Shown here: in pieces, positions 46,506 through 55,505 of the stretch
Layout of the letters: every line of letters starts with the position of its first letter
Numbering within the stretch: the first letter of the stretch is position 1
NCBI GenBank assembly: GCA_902791985.1
Contig: CADAYD010000014.1
Span: 1-64,000 of the forward strand
DNA: 64,000 bases
DNA from: an uncultured bacterium
GTDB taxonomy: Bacteria; Cyanobacteriota; Vampirovibrionia; Gastranaerophilales; Gastranaerophilaceae
Direction: 5' to 3'
The notes under the pieces: generated by a model
The model's database searches: none
Told to the model about the DNA's origin: nothing
The model's input: the letters and a program-made list of their open reading frames with translations, nothing else
Translations under genes and position numbers: made by a program

Positions 46506-46714
46506 TATTCTATCCCTTTAAATAGTTCGTTAATATCTATTCCAAGAACCTTAGAAATTAAATATAAATTTATGGCGTTTGGGATTTGCTTGCCTTTTTC
46601 AATTTGACTTATTGAGTTTGTACTCAAATTTACCAACTCTCCCAATTTTTCTTGGGAAAGTTCTTTTCGATTTCTTTCAGCCTTTATATTTAAACCTAAT
46701 GCCCTTGTATTCAT
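46505..46714 (-). CDS. XRE-family helix-turn-helix regulator
   Basis: About 69 residues, a single Cro/CI-type HTH (GLNIKAERNRKELSQEKLGE, then LSTNSISQIEKGKQIP). The ATG at 46714 is preferred; an in-frame TTG at 46738 is the alternative. TTGTCA and TATATT elements close to the start suggest a short or absent leader. Coupled to the protease gene downstream. Single-domain regulators of this type often repress their own operon. Confidence 0.85.
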   Translation of the reverse strand: MNTRALGLNIKAERNRKELSQEKLGELVNLSTNSISQIEKGKQIPNAINLYLISKVLGIDINELFKGIE

Positions 46715-46878
46715 AATATAATTATCGACTATTGACAATTAAATAACAATATGGTATTTATGTAAATATTACAAGTTAAGTTGTAAATATATAAATTTAA
46801 TATGGAAGAATGATTGTGAAAAATAAAATAGCGAGATTTCATTTCTGCATTATTTTGTGGTATCTGTCATAAAATATC

Positions 46879-49800
46879 TTAAATTCTGTTCATATTGCAA
46901 AAATCTTTGTATGAGCAATAATCACAGGCGTTATCTTTATGGTTCGGTTCAAATTCGCAAGATTTTATTCCCGCTACAGCCTGTTTAAATTTTTCAACAG
47001 CATCGTTTATTTCTTCTTCGGTATAATTGATACCCTCATTTTTGGATAAGAAATCTTCAGGGTAGATAAATTTAGTTACAGAAACTTTATTACCTGTTGA
47101 GAGTTCGAAGAAATACTTATACCATGCCATTTGGTTGTAATAATCTTCGTGTTTCCCGTCAATTTTAATACCGGAATTTTTATTATTTCCTGTTTTATAG
47201 TCATAGATTGAGTATGTACCATCTTCATTGATATCAATTCTGTCAATTTTTCCTGTAAATTTTGTTCCGTCTTCAAGGACATAATTTATTTCTTTTTCTT
47301 GTGCAAATAATTGATTTGGGGTTGTATTTGTAATTTGACAATAATATTTATCAAGTGCGTTTTCACCTCTTACTTTAAAAATTTGTCTTTGTTCATAGGA
47401 TTCCATAGGCAATTTATACAGTTCATTTCTAAACCATTCAAGAACTTGAGATTTTGAAGGATGAGTTTCATTTTTCTTTAGGTATTTCATCGCTTCTTCG
47501 CAAGCTTTGTGAATTGAACTTCCGTAGCTTAGGAAGTTTGGATTTCCATCTTTGACTTCTAAATTAAGAATATCGTTATATAGATATTGTCTTGGACATT
47601 CCAAGTATCTGTTTATAGAGGATGGTGAAAATGCTCTGTCTGCTAATTTTGTAGTTATAAGTTTTTCGAAATCTTTTTTATAATCATAATCTTTTTTAAT
47701 TATTAATTCATTCACTTGCTGCCAGTACGAATTTTCATCATATGACGGGGCTGATTTATATTCCAACATGTTTTGAATATTTACAATGTAATTTGTTGGT
47801 TTTCTGGGACTTTTTCCTTTCATTTCAGAATATGACATTCTAAGTGTATGTTTTGCTCTTGTCATTGCAACATACATTAACTTTGTTAAGTCTGATGGTT
47901 TAATTTTATTATCCCATTCATCTTTTGTTTTATATTCAGATTGATTCAATGGAATATCCGGTTTATTTGATTTTGAACTTTCCCATTTCCAAGTTTCAAG
48001 AGAGGGCATATAAACGTATTCAAATTCTCTGCCTTTTGAGGAGTGATAAGTGCATAATTGAACGGCATTCATGGGTACAGGAGATTTGTCGGTGCATATT
48101 CGCTCATCATCCTCAATTATATCTTTTAGGTATTTATAAAATTCTTCAAGAAAACTTGTTCTGTATATTTCAGAAAAACCTACTGCTTCATCAATAAATT
48201 TTTGAATTCCTGCAACGCTTTCAGTCCTGTTGATTTCAGTATTTAAGTAGTAATTAAAAATACCTGTTTTTGAACCGATTTCCAAAATAGTATTCTTAAT
48301 ATTTTCCTTTGACATATATTCTCGCAAATAATCGTATGTTTGCAAGAAATGTTCAAATTTTTCGCCTTCAACAAATCGGTTTTTATCAATATTGCGTAAA
48401 ACATCGACAAAAGTTTTTCCCTTAGAAACTTCTTCATACAATACTTGATAATCTTTTGGATGAATATTAAAAGGTTTAGATACTAAAATTTCAAAAATTC
48501 TGTAAGAAAACATTTCAGGATTAATTAAAAACTGAATGTAAAAATACAAAACATTAACAGCAGTAATTGTAAAAATATCTTTCCCTTCTTTTAGTTCAAA
48601 AGGAATATTTCTAATTTTGAGCATTTCAGCAAATGATTGAGCTTCAGCATTTGAACGGGTTAAAATTGCAATTTCAGAATATTTTTTCTCTCCTGTTTTT
48701 TTGTCTTTTGGGCAATGGTCAGAATTTACAAGTTCTTCTATTTCTTTAACAATTTCTGTATATTCTTGAATAATATCCGCATATTTGTAAAACCTGACGG
48801 GTTTGTCTTTTATGCAGACTTCCTCGTTTTTTGCAATCAAATCTTTGTTTATCGGATTTCCGTCTTTGTCTTTAAATTTATGAGAATTAACAAGACTTAG
48901 CGGATCCTGTGCAATAACTGCTCTTGCAGCATTTAAAATACTTTGAGTTGAGCGCATATTTTCTTTCAAACAAATAATTTTTGTATCAGGAAATTCTTTT
49001 AAATAATTTTCGATAGTTTCAAGTTTAGCACCCTGAAAACGATAAATAATTTGGTCATCATCCCCTACAACAAAGACATTTCCGCTTTCAAGTGAATGAG
49101 ATAGCGCAAATACAATTTCATTTTGCGATTTATTTGTATCTTGGTATTCATCAACCATCAAGTATTCATAACGATTTGCAATATCATGTAAAAACGACGG
49201 ACTTGATTCAAATTTATCCAGAACAATATTTATCATATCGTTAAAATCGAGATATCTTTGAGCTTGTAGTTTTTCACTGTAAAGTTCATAAAATTTCCAT
49301 AGCTCTTTGGCTTGTTCAACTTTTTTGACGGCATCTTCACGTTTATCATACGGAGGTTTTTTGTATCTTTTATTTCTACCTTGTTCAACATCTTCAATTA
49401 TTGTTTCAATTCTTGCGATTTCAGGTTCCCAATCGAGATTTTCTTTTAAATTTTTAAAAAACTTTTCTTTTGTCAGTCGATTTTGTTTAATATTGTTAAT
49501 TCTGTTTTTTATTGTATTTATGTAAAAATACGGGTCATTTTTTTCTGTTCTGAAATACTTAGGCTTAATTTCGTCAATACATTTTTTTATAAAAGCTTTA
49601 GATACGGGGTCTGATATTACTTTATAGTTAGAAGGGATTTCAAAATCTTGTGGAAATTCTTCAATAATATTGGAGCAAAATCCGTGATAGGTAAAGATTT
49701 GTACTCCGCAAGATATGACATTCAGTTCATTTTCAATACGTTTTTTCATCTCTGTTGCCGCAGCATCAGTGAAGGTTAAGCACAGAATTTTTTCAGGATT

Positions 49801-49956
49801 AACTCCGTGAGATAACATATTTTTAATGCGTTCAATAATAGTAAAGGTTTTTCCTGTACCCGGTCCGGCTAAAACCAGCCATTTCCCCGAAATATTATCA
49901 ATACATTCCTGTTGTTTTGCATTTGGTGTTTTTGTATCTTTTGTAATTGTGGCCAT
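46879..49956 (-). CDS. UvrD-type helicase fused to Fe-S PD-(D/E)xK nuclease
   Basis: A 1025-residue helicase-nuclease. Walker A is AGPGTGKTFTIIERI (about 31-45), motif II DEYQDTN, motif III GDDDQIIYRFQGA and motif VI YVAMTRAKHTLRMSYS. From about 770 a RecB/Cas4-like nuclease follows: SSINRYLECPRQYLYND, then GKIDRIDINEDG and IYDYKTG (catalytic D and K). The four cysteines CPRQ and CDYCSYKDFC would hold a 4Fe-4S staple as in AddB. This is like the AdnAB/AddAB enzymes but in one chain. Probably processes DNA ends for recombination repair. AAAGGA site. Confidence 0.92.
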   Translation of the reverse strand: MATITKDTKTPNAKQQECIDNISGKWLVLAGPGTGKTFTIIERIKNMLSHGVNPEKILCLTFTDAAATEMKKRIENELNVISCGVQIFTYHGFCSNIIEEFPQDFEIPSNYKVISDPVSKAFIKKCIDEIKPKYFRTEKNDPYFYINTIKNRINNIKQNRLTKEKFFKNLKENLDWEPEIARIETIIEDVEQGRNKRYKKPPYDKREDAVKKVEQAKELWKFYELYSEKLQAQRYLDFNDMINIVLDKFESSPSFLHDIANRYEYLMVDEYQDTNKSQNEIVFALSHSLESGNVFVVGDDDQIIYRFQGAKLETIENYLKEFPDTKIICLKENMRSTQSILNAARAVIAQDPLSLVNSHKFKDKDGNPINKDLIAKNEEVCIKDKPVRFYKYADIIQEYTEIVKEIEELVNSDHCPKDKKTGEKKYSEIAILTRSNAEAQSFAEMLKIRNIPFELKEGKDIFTITAVNVLYFYIQFLINPEMFSYRIFEILVSKPFNIHPKDYQVLYEEVSKGKTFVDVLRNIDKNRFVEGEKFEHFLQTYDYLREYMSKENIKNTILEIGSKTGIFNYYLNTEINRTESVAGIQKFIDEAVGFSEIYRTSFLEEFYKYLKDIIEDDERICTDKSPVPMNAVQLCTYHSSKGREFEYVYMPSLETWKWESSKSNKPDIPLNQSEYKTKDEWDNKIKPSDLTKLMYVAMTRAKHTLRMSYSEMKGKSPRKPTNYIVNIQNMLEYKSAPSYDENSYWQQVNELIIKKDYDYKKDFEKLITTKLADRAFSPSSINRYLECPRQYLYNDILNLEVKDGNPNFLSYGSSIHKACEEAMKYLKKNETHPSKSQVLEWFRNELYKLPMESYEQRQIFKVRGENALDKYYCQITNTTPNQLFAQEKEINYVLEDGTKFTGKIDRIDINEDGTYSIYDYKTGNNKNSGIKIDGKHEDYYNQMAWYKYFFELSTGNKVSVTKFIYPEDFLSKNEGINYTEEEINDAVEKFKQAVAGIKSCEFEPNHKDNACDYCSYKDFCNMNRI

Positions 49957-50033
49957 ATCGTATTCCTTTAGACTTCTCTTGGTAATAATATATCATAAAA
50001 TAAAGAAGCCTTGTTATTTATCAAAGGTTATTA

Positions 50034-50050
50034 CGGCGGTAACGGGAATT
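50034..50050. repeat. Partial copy of the tRNA-Glu 3' end
   Basis: CGGCGGTAACGGGAATT matches 50254-50270 of the tRNA exactly over 17 bases (T-arm half, 3' acceptor strand and discriminator), same orientation, 220 bases beyond the tRNA's 3' end. The CCA is not copied. It looks like the boundary of an integrated or lost element. Confidence 0.65.
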
Positions 50051-50212
50051 TTCTTGTTGCGCCTCGCATTAGACGGCTTGCGCATTAGCTCATTTGTCCA
50101 GCCTAATGCTCGACTATTTCGCCGACGGCTTCAGTCTTTGCTCGGCTTTCGCTAAACCCTAAACACAAGCTTATTGGCTTGTACGGGTTCTTATATTGCT
50201 ACGACACACATA
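50051..50212. other. GC-rich noncoding spacer beside tRNA-Glu
   Basis: No gene. It is markedly richer in G+C than the flanks and full of short GCGA/GAGC-type segments. Read on the minus strand it ends GCGAGGCGCAACAAGAAAA just before the tRNA-end copy, like the GCGAGC...CAAGAC ends in the ssrA array. The rest of 49957-50456 holds only the terminator, tRNA-Glu and the dnaB leader. Confidence 0.5.
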
Positions 50213-50246
50213 GCCAAAAAAAAAGACACTGGCAAACGTGTCTTTT
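50213..50246 (-). terminator. Terminator of tRNA-Glu
   Basis: Stem AAAAGACAC with GTGTCTTTT; on the minus strand it is followed by a run of nine T, just after the tRNA 3' end. Confidence 0.85.
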
Positions 50247-50250
50247 ATAT

Positions 50251-50325
50251 TGGCGGCGGTAACGGGAATTGAACCCGTGTTTGCAGAATGAGAATCTGCC
50301 GTCCTGACCACTAGACGATACCGCT
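50251..50325 (-). tRNA. tRNA-Glu (anticodon CTC)
   Basis: Read on the minus strand, a complete cloverleaf with encoded CCA: D arm GTCTAGTGGTCAGGAC, anticodon arm GCAGA-TTCTCAT-TCTGC, T arm ACGGG-TTCAATT-CCCGT. The anticodon CTC reads GAG. The discriminator is G73, usual for tRNA-Glu. The first base pair is A1-C72, an unusual mismatch; the remaining six acceptor pairs are normal. Confidence 0.95.
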
Positions 50326-50456
50326 ATTTATAATTTGATTATAGGTCAAAAATTATTTAATTCAATATGAATAATGATATTTATGTAAAATTTTATTTAA
50401 CATGAAAGGAAGTAAAAAATTTATGTATTATCATGTAATAACAATGAGGTGAAATC

Positions 50457-51848
50457 ATGCCGGCAGTGAAAACAAAGAAAAAAGAAATAGACGAAAATTT
50501 AATTCCGCAGAACGTTGAAGCGGAAGAAGCCATACTTGGAGCAGTACTTGTTAACCCGTCAAGTCTTGCTAAAGTTTCAGATTCACTTGATGCGGGGTGT
50601 TTCTATAAACCTGCGCACAGATACATTTACGAGGCTATGATTGAGCTTTTTAACAATAACGATAATATAGATATAGTTTCGGTATCTGATGTTTTAAGCT
50701 ATAGCGGAAAGCTGGATGCAGTCGGTGGACGTGCATATATAAATGATTTAGCTGAAAATACGATTACAACAACAAATGTTGCGTATTATGCAAAAATCAT
50801 CAAAGAAAAAGCTATCAAACGTGCGCTAATAAGTGCCGGTGCAGAGATTGTCAGTAAGGGTTATGACCTTGAACCGAGTGATGCCTCAATAGAGCAGGCA
50901 GAAAAACTTATTTATGATATAAGTTCAAATAAAACCACCTCGGACTTAATTCCTGTAAAAGACTTGGTTTTAAATGCATATGATAAGATTGAATATAGAT
51001 GCACTCACAAAGATGAACTTTCAGGTGTTCGCACCGGATTTGATAAACTTGATTTAACATTAAACGGGTTAAATAAATCGGATTTAATAATATTAGCAGC
51101 ACGTCCTGCAATGGGTAAAACTGCATTGGCTCTTAATATTGCTCAGAATGTTGCAATTAATGAAAAAGTTCCTGTGTGTATATTTTCGCTGGAAATGTCT
51201 GCAGGACAACTTGTGCAAAGAATGTTATGTTCACATGCTGAAGTTGATTCTCAGAGAGTGAAAACCGGTCAGATGCAACAAAAAGACTGGGATAAACTTA
51301 CAATGGCAATGGATGATTTTTCTCAAGCTAAAATTTATATTGATGATTCCGGCGGATGCACGCTAACTGATGTGCGAACAAAATTACGCCGATTAAAATC
51401 TCAAGAGAAAGATTTAGGTCTTGTAGTTATAGATTATTTGCAGCTTATGGAAAGCTCCGGTAAAGAGGACAGATTGCAGCAGATTTCTGCAATTTCAAGA
51501 GGGCTCAAAATTCTTGCAAAAGAACTTGATGTACCTGTTCTTGCGCTTTCACAATTATCACGACAAGTTGAAAGCAGAAATGATAAGCGTCCAATGTTGT
51601 CAGATTTGAGAGAATCAGGTTCTATAGAGCAGGATGCCGATATTGTTATGTTTATTTATCGTGCTGATTATTATGCAAAAGCCGAAGAATCTGAGGAAGA
51701 AGAAGCAATCAAAGCTAATTCAAAAGGACTTTCAGAGGTTATTATAGCAAAACACAGAAACGGTCCTGTTGATACAATAAAATTACTATTCCAATCAAAT
51801 ATTACGAAATTCAAAAATCCGCTTAATGATTCATTTGATGCATTTTAA
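50457..51848 (+). CDS. dnaB: Replicative DNA helicase DnaB
   Basis: A 463-residue hexameric helicase. The N-terminal DnaG-interacting domain begins QNVEAEEAILGAVLVNP. The RecA-like core has Walker A ARPAMGKTALALNIA (about 215-230), Walker B VVIDYLQLM (about 320) and the arginine-finger/DNA loop segment SQLSRQVESR. No intein. It unwinds the fork and recruits primase. A TGAGGTGA site precedes the ATG. Confidence 0.98.
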   Translation: MPAVKTKKKEIDENLIPQNVEAEEAILGAVLVNPSSLAKVSDSLDAGCFYKPAHRYIYEAMIELFNNNDNIDIVSVSDVLSYSGKLDAVGGRAYINDLAENTITTTNVAYYAKIIKEKAIKRALISAGAEIVSKGYDLEPSDASIEQAEKLIYDISSNKTTSDLIPVKDLVLNAYDKIEYRCTHKDELSGVRTGFDKLDLTLNGLNKSDLIILAARPAMGKTALALNIAQNVAINEKVPVCIFSLEMSAGQLVQRMLCSHAEVDSQRVKTGQMQQKDWDKLTMAMDDFSQAKIYIDDSGGCTLTDVRTKLRRLKSQEKDLGLVVIDYLQLMESSGKEDRLQQISAISRGLKILAKELDVPVLALSQLSRQVESRNDKRPMLSDLRESGSIEQDADIVMFIYRADYYAKAEESEEEEAIKANSKGLSEVIIAKHRNGPVDTIKLLFQSNITKFKNPLNDSFDAF

Positions 51849-52140
51849 TATTTTTATTAATATTTCTTAATAAATATAAATATTATGGCAATTTTTGAAG
51901 CCAAAAAATCTTTATATATATGTAAGGGATATTAAATCAAAAATTTTTGGGAAAAACAAAAGCGCAATAAAATACTAAAGCGGGTTTTAACAGGAAATAA
52001 AAACTCGAAAACGGGAAAAATTTAGGGGAATAAAATCGAATCATCCATCATAATCAATCTTCTTGGGTGCTGATATTTTTCAGCGCCTTTTTTCTTTGGA
52101 TTTTTTATGGTATTTTAAATTGTGGAGAGGGAGTGAAGAA
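51849..52140 (+). promoter_or_regulatory. Long leader of the PAP2 gene with a terminator-like hairpin
   Basis: No gene in these 292 bases. Near the 3' end a stem GGTGCTGA with TCAGCGCC (52066-52087) is followed by six T, an intrinsic terminator 48 bases before the ATG at 52141. This could be an attenuator for the PAP2 gene or simply the dnaB terminator. No riboswitch class recognised. Confidence 0.45.
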
Positions 52141-53154
52141 ATGATACATGAATTTTTATCAGATCCAAATTGGATAAGTCCGCAGATAGATTATCTTTTG
52201 TGGCTTCAAAATATAAGGGCTAATTTAGGACCTGTTTTTGATAATTTATTTTTACATATAACAACGTTTGGAGAAATTTTTATTCCGACACTTGTCATAA
52301 GTATAATTTATTGGTGTATAGATGCGGAAGCAGGACTATATTTGTTTGGGTTAAATTCATTAGGAATATTATTTATGCAAATATTCAAAACATCTGCATG
52401 TGTTTACAGACCATGGATACTAAGTGACAAAATTAAACCGGTCGGGTCTGCGATTGCAATGGCGCATGGATATTCATTTCCAAGCGGTCATTGTATGATT
52501 TCTGCAACAAGTTGGGGAGGGGTTGCTTTTCTCCTAAGGAAAAGAAAATTTATTGCAACCTTGATTGTGCTGTTAATACTTTCTATTGCATTTTCAAGAA
52601 TGTATCTGGGGGTACATACGCCTCAGGATGTTGTTATCGGACTTTTAACAGGACTTGTTTTTGTATTTGTAATGCACTATGTTTTTAAATGGTGTAAAAA
52701 AGATAAAAACAGATATTTGTATATACTTGCAATTTTTGATTTGACAATATTGGGAACAATATTGTATATAATTTTTAAAAGTTATCCTTTTGATTATGTT
52801 GACGGTAAATTACTTGTAAATCCTTATCATGCCAGATATATTGCCGTAGTATTCGGTTGTTGGGTAATGGGATTAATAAACGGGGTATTATTATGCAGAA
52901 GATTTTTCCCGTTTGACGCTAAAAACGGAAGTATCAGGGCAAGAATTATAAGAGGTATAGTCGGTGCATGTATTTTTTACTGTATTTTTCATTCCATTGA
53001 TAATCATTTTATAATAAATGAAGCACGTTTCAGATTTGGATTACCTTCTATGTTTGTGGCAGGATTTTTTATTACGGCAATATATCCGCTAATATTTATC
53101 AAAGTTGAAAAATTTATTTCAACTAAATTTAATAACAATGTAAAAACTGTGTAA
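52141..53154 (+). CDS. PAP2-family membrane phosphatase
   Basis: About 337 residues. The ATG at 52141 follows GGAGAGGGAG; a TTG at 52063 in the same frame lies inside the hairpin stem and is rejected. The phosphatase motifs are KTSACVYRPW (K-x6-RP, about 83-92), YSFPSGHCM (PSGH, about 112-120) and SRMYLGVHTPQDV (SR-x5-H-x3-D, about 152-164), all complete. Eight or so membrane helices continue to the C-terminus. The family dephosphorylates lipid phosphates such as undecaprenyl diphosphate or phosphatidate. Confidence 0.92.
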   Translation: MIHEFLSDPNWISPQIDYLLWLQNIRANLGPVFDNLFLHITTFGEIFIPTLVISIIYWCIDAEAGLYLFGLNSLGILFMQIFKTSACVYRPWILSDKIKPVGSAIAMAHGYSFPSGHCMISATSWGGVAFLLRKRKFIATLIVLLILSIAFSRMYLGVHTPQDVVIGLLTGLVFVFVMHYVFKWCKKDKNRYLYILAIFDLTILGTILYIIFKSYPFDYVDGKLLVNPYHARYIAVVFGCWVMGLINGVLLCRRFFPFDAKNGSIRARIIRGIVGACIFYCIFHSIDNHFIINEARFRFGLPSMFVAGFFITAIYPLIFIKVEKFISTKFNNNVKTV

Positions 53155-53219
53155 TAAATTTGCACATCTTGAAATTGACCGTTACAATAGTAACAAGAAC
53201 AATATGAGGGGTAAAATGA

Positions 53220-54401
53220 ATGCCGAAGTTAGCAAGGGATTATAATTATTCCGGATATAATAATTCTTATGCTTCAAATACATTCAGGGACGATACTTAT
53301 GCTGCAGGAAAAGTATATCGTTATCCTTTGCCCAAACAGCAAAAAGTAAAAGTCAAAAAGAGAAAAAGAAATCCAATAAGATTTTTGTTTTCTTGTTTGG
53401 TTTTGTTTGGGATTTTCTTATCTTTTATGCCGTATTCATTTAATAAAATTACTAAATCGGTTTTCGTTCCTGTTCCGCATAAGAACATTTCTGTTGATTT
53501 GTATCAGGCGGCTTTTCCTTCTACTAATTATCTTTCAAATAATTGGTATATGGGCAGACGAAAATTCTCTTTCGCTGCAGATGAAAAAAATGCACAAATG
53601 CTTCCTATAAAAGAAGGTGTAGAGATGCCATCTTTGCAAGGAAATCTTTTAAGACTTATGGAACAATATCCTATGGTTAAGCCGGCAATTTATGTTTGGG
53701 ATTATGAAACTCAAAATTATGTTGATATAAATGCATCTGAGGTTTTCCCTGTTGCCAGTATAATTAAAGTGCCTGTTTTGATAAATCTATTTAAATCAAT
53801 TGAAAATGGTGAAATTACACTTGATGATACCATTCCGTTGACAGAATATTACAGAACAGAAGGTTCCGGAAATCTTCAATATAAAGCTGCAAATACTCTA
53901 TATAATATTGATAAGTTAGCTCAAATTATGATAACCGAATCTGATAATTCTGCAACTAATATGTTAATTGCAAAACTTGGCGGGATGAATGGTGTTAATC
54001 AATTTGTGAGAGATTGGGGATTAAAGAATACAGAAATTCAGACATGGTTGCCTGATATGAAAGGGACAAATCATTCAACCGCAAAAGAAATTGCTCAAAT
54101 GTTTTATAATATTGATGTAAATGAAAAGTTTTTAACCGATGCATCAAGAAATAAAATATATGATTATATGAGTCATGTTCATAATGACAGACTTATTCAG
54201 GCAGGACTCGGAAAGGGTTCAACTTTTTATCACAAAACAGGTGATATAGGTAAAATGCTTGGGGATGCAGGAATTGTTGTTACTCCTACCGGCTCAAGGT
54301 ACATTGTTGTTATACTTGCGCATCGCCCCCATAACGCGCCTCAGGGAAAAGAATTTATCGTCAAAGCATCTGAAATTATTTATAACTATATGGTGAGATA
54401 G
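53220..54401 (+). CDS. Class A beta-lactamase-like serine hydrolase
   Basis: A 393-residue protein with a basic cytosolic N-terminus, one membrane segment (about 57-76) and an outer hydrolase domain. The active-site motifs are SIIK (S-x-x-K, about 180), SDN (about 240) and KTGD (about 338). In the place of the omega-loop Glu of true class A enzymes the sequence reads TWLPDMKG, without the deacylating Glu. Acylation without efficient release is therefore likely, as in a penicillin-binding or carboxypeptidase-type protein. It is upstream of, and 2 bases from, the LdpA-like gene. Confidence 0.85.
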   Translation: MPKLARDYNYSGYNNSYASNTFRDDTYAAGKVYRYPLPKQQKVKVKKRKRNPIRFLFSCLVLFGIFLSFMPYSFNKITKSVFVPVPHKNISVDLYQAAFPSTNYLSNNWYMGRRKFSFAADEKNAQMLPIKEGVEMPSLQGNLLRLMEQYPMVKPAIYVWDYETQNYVDINASEVFPVASIIKVPVLINLFKSIENGEITLDDTIPLTEYYRTEGSGNLQYKAANTLYNIDKLAQIMITESDNSATNMLIAKLGGMNGVNQFVRDWGLKNTEIQTWLPDMKGTNHSTAKEIAQMFYNIDVNEKFLTDASRNKIYDYMSHVHNDRLIQAGLGKGSTFYHKTGDIGKMLGDAGIVVTPTGSRYIVVILAHRPHNAPQGKEFIVKASEIIYNYMVR

Positions 54402-54403
54402 CA

Positions 54404-55348
54404 ATGTTAAAAGAATTTTTAGAAGAAAAACATTGTTTTAAGCTCGTTTGTGGAGCAGGAAATGAAGATGTTGAAAGTATCCGCAGATTAGTTTATCTGT
54501 ATGCGCTTGCAGGATGCAGATTTTTTGATTTATCGGCAAGCGAAGAAGTTGTGGATGCTGTTATTGAAATTTTGCATGGTCTTAATATTTTTGATGCTTA
54601 TCTGTGTGTCAGTGTCGGAATAAAAAGTGACCCGCATTGCAACAAGGCTGTTATTGATTACAATAAGTGCATAAATTGTGGCTCATGCGAATCAATTTGT
54701 CCTCAGGGTGCTATTCACAATGCAAAAGTTACTAAATCAAAATGTATTGGTTGCGGAAGATGTTGGAAAGTTTGCCCCAGAGTTGCAATATCTTATACTC
54801 ACGAAGAAAAAAAACTCGATGAAATTTTGCCTCAACTGCTAAAAAAGGGGATAGATTGTATAGAGCTACATGTCATAGGTCAGGATGAAAACGAAATTTT
54901 TTCAAAATGGAAATATATAAACGAGCATTTTGACGGATTACTCAGCATATGTGTCAGTCGTGGTAAGTTGGGTGATGAAGCGCTTATAGAGCGTATAACA
55001 AAAATGATTGATTGCAGAGAGCCTTATTCGACAATTATTCAAGCAGACGGCTTTCCGATGAGCGGCGGGGATGACGATTATAAAGCGACTTTGCAGGCGG
55101 TTGCGACAGCTGAAATTGTACAAAATGCAAAACTCCCTGTATTTTTAATGCTTTCAGGCGGGACAAATACCAAAACTACTGAGCTGGCAAGGATGTGTAT
55201 GATTGATTATAATGCTGTTGCTGTTGGTTCCTACGCAAGAAAAATTGTAAAAAAATACATAGAGCGCCCTGATTTTTGGACAAATGAATATGTCATCGAG
55301 GATGCTGTAAATGAAGCGAAAGTACTTGTGGATAGTGTTGTATTGTAA
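54404..55348 (+). CDS. LdpA-like iron-sulfur protein
   Basis: A 314-residue protein. Two ferredoxin-type motifs occur in CINCGSCESICPQG (about 88-101) and CIGCGRCWKVCPR (about 113-125), enough for two 4Fe-4S clusters. They are flanked by an N-terminal TIM-like half and the C-terminal LdpA domain. LdpA in cyanobacteria senses redox state and tunes the circadian clock; no kai gene is in this window, so its role here must differ. It is coupled with the beta-lactamase-like gene. An important marker of cyanobacterial ancestry. Confidence 0.85.
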   Translation: MLKEFLEEKHCFKLVCGAGNEDVESIRRLVYLYALAGCRFFDLSASEEVVDAVIEILHGLNIFDAYLCVSVGIKSDPHCNKAVIDYNKCINCGSCESICPQGAIHNAKVTKSKCIGCGRCWKVCPRVAISYTHEEKKLDEILPQLLKKGIDCIELHVIGQDENEIFSKWKYINEHFDGLLSICVSRGKLGDEALIERITKMIDCREPYSTIIQADGFPMSGGDDDYKATLQAVATAEIVQNAKLPVFLMLSGGTNTKTTELARMCMIDYNAVAVGSYARKIVKKYIERPDFWTNEYVIEDAVNEAKVLVDSVVL

Positions 55349-55505
55349 AGTCAAGACAATATATGATAAAGGAAACAAGTTTATTAATATTAATCGTTTT
55401 AATGCCCTTATATCTTAGTGCCTTTTTTATATATTTCCCATTTTATTCTTTTTAAGTTATAATCTTATCAGTTATAATTAAATTTTTTGGAAAGGTTATA
55501 TATTT

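Noticed and set aside
49826-50155. A 109-residue frame opposite the helicase start running into the tRNA-Glu spacer
   Set aside because: Its first part is antisense to a clear gene and the rest lies in GC-rich noncoding repeat.
51849-52140. A known riboswitch in the PAP2 leader
   Set aside because: I compared it mentally with cyclic-di-AMP, cyclic-di-GMP and cobalamin consensus elements and found no convincing core.
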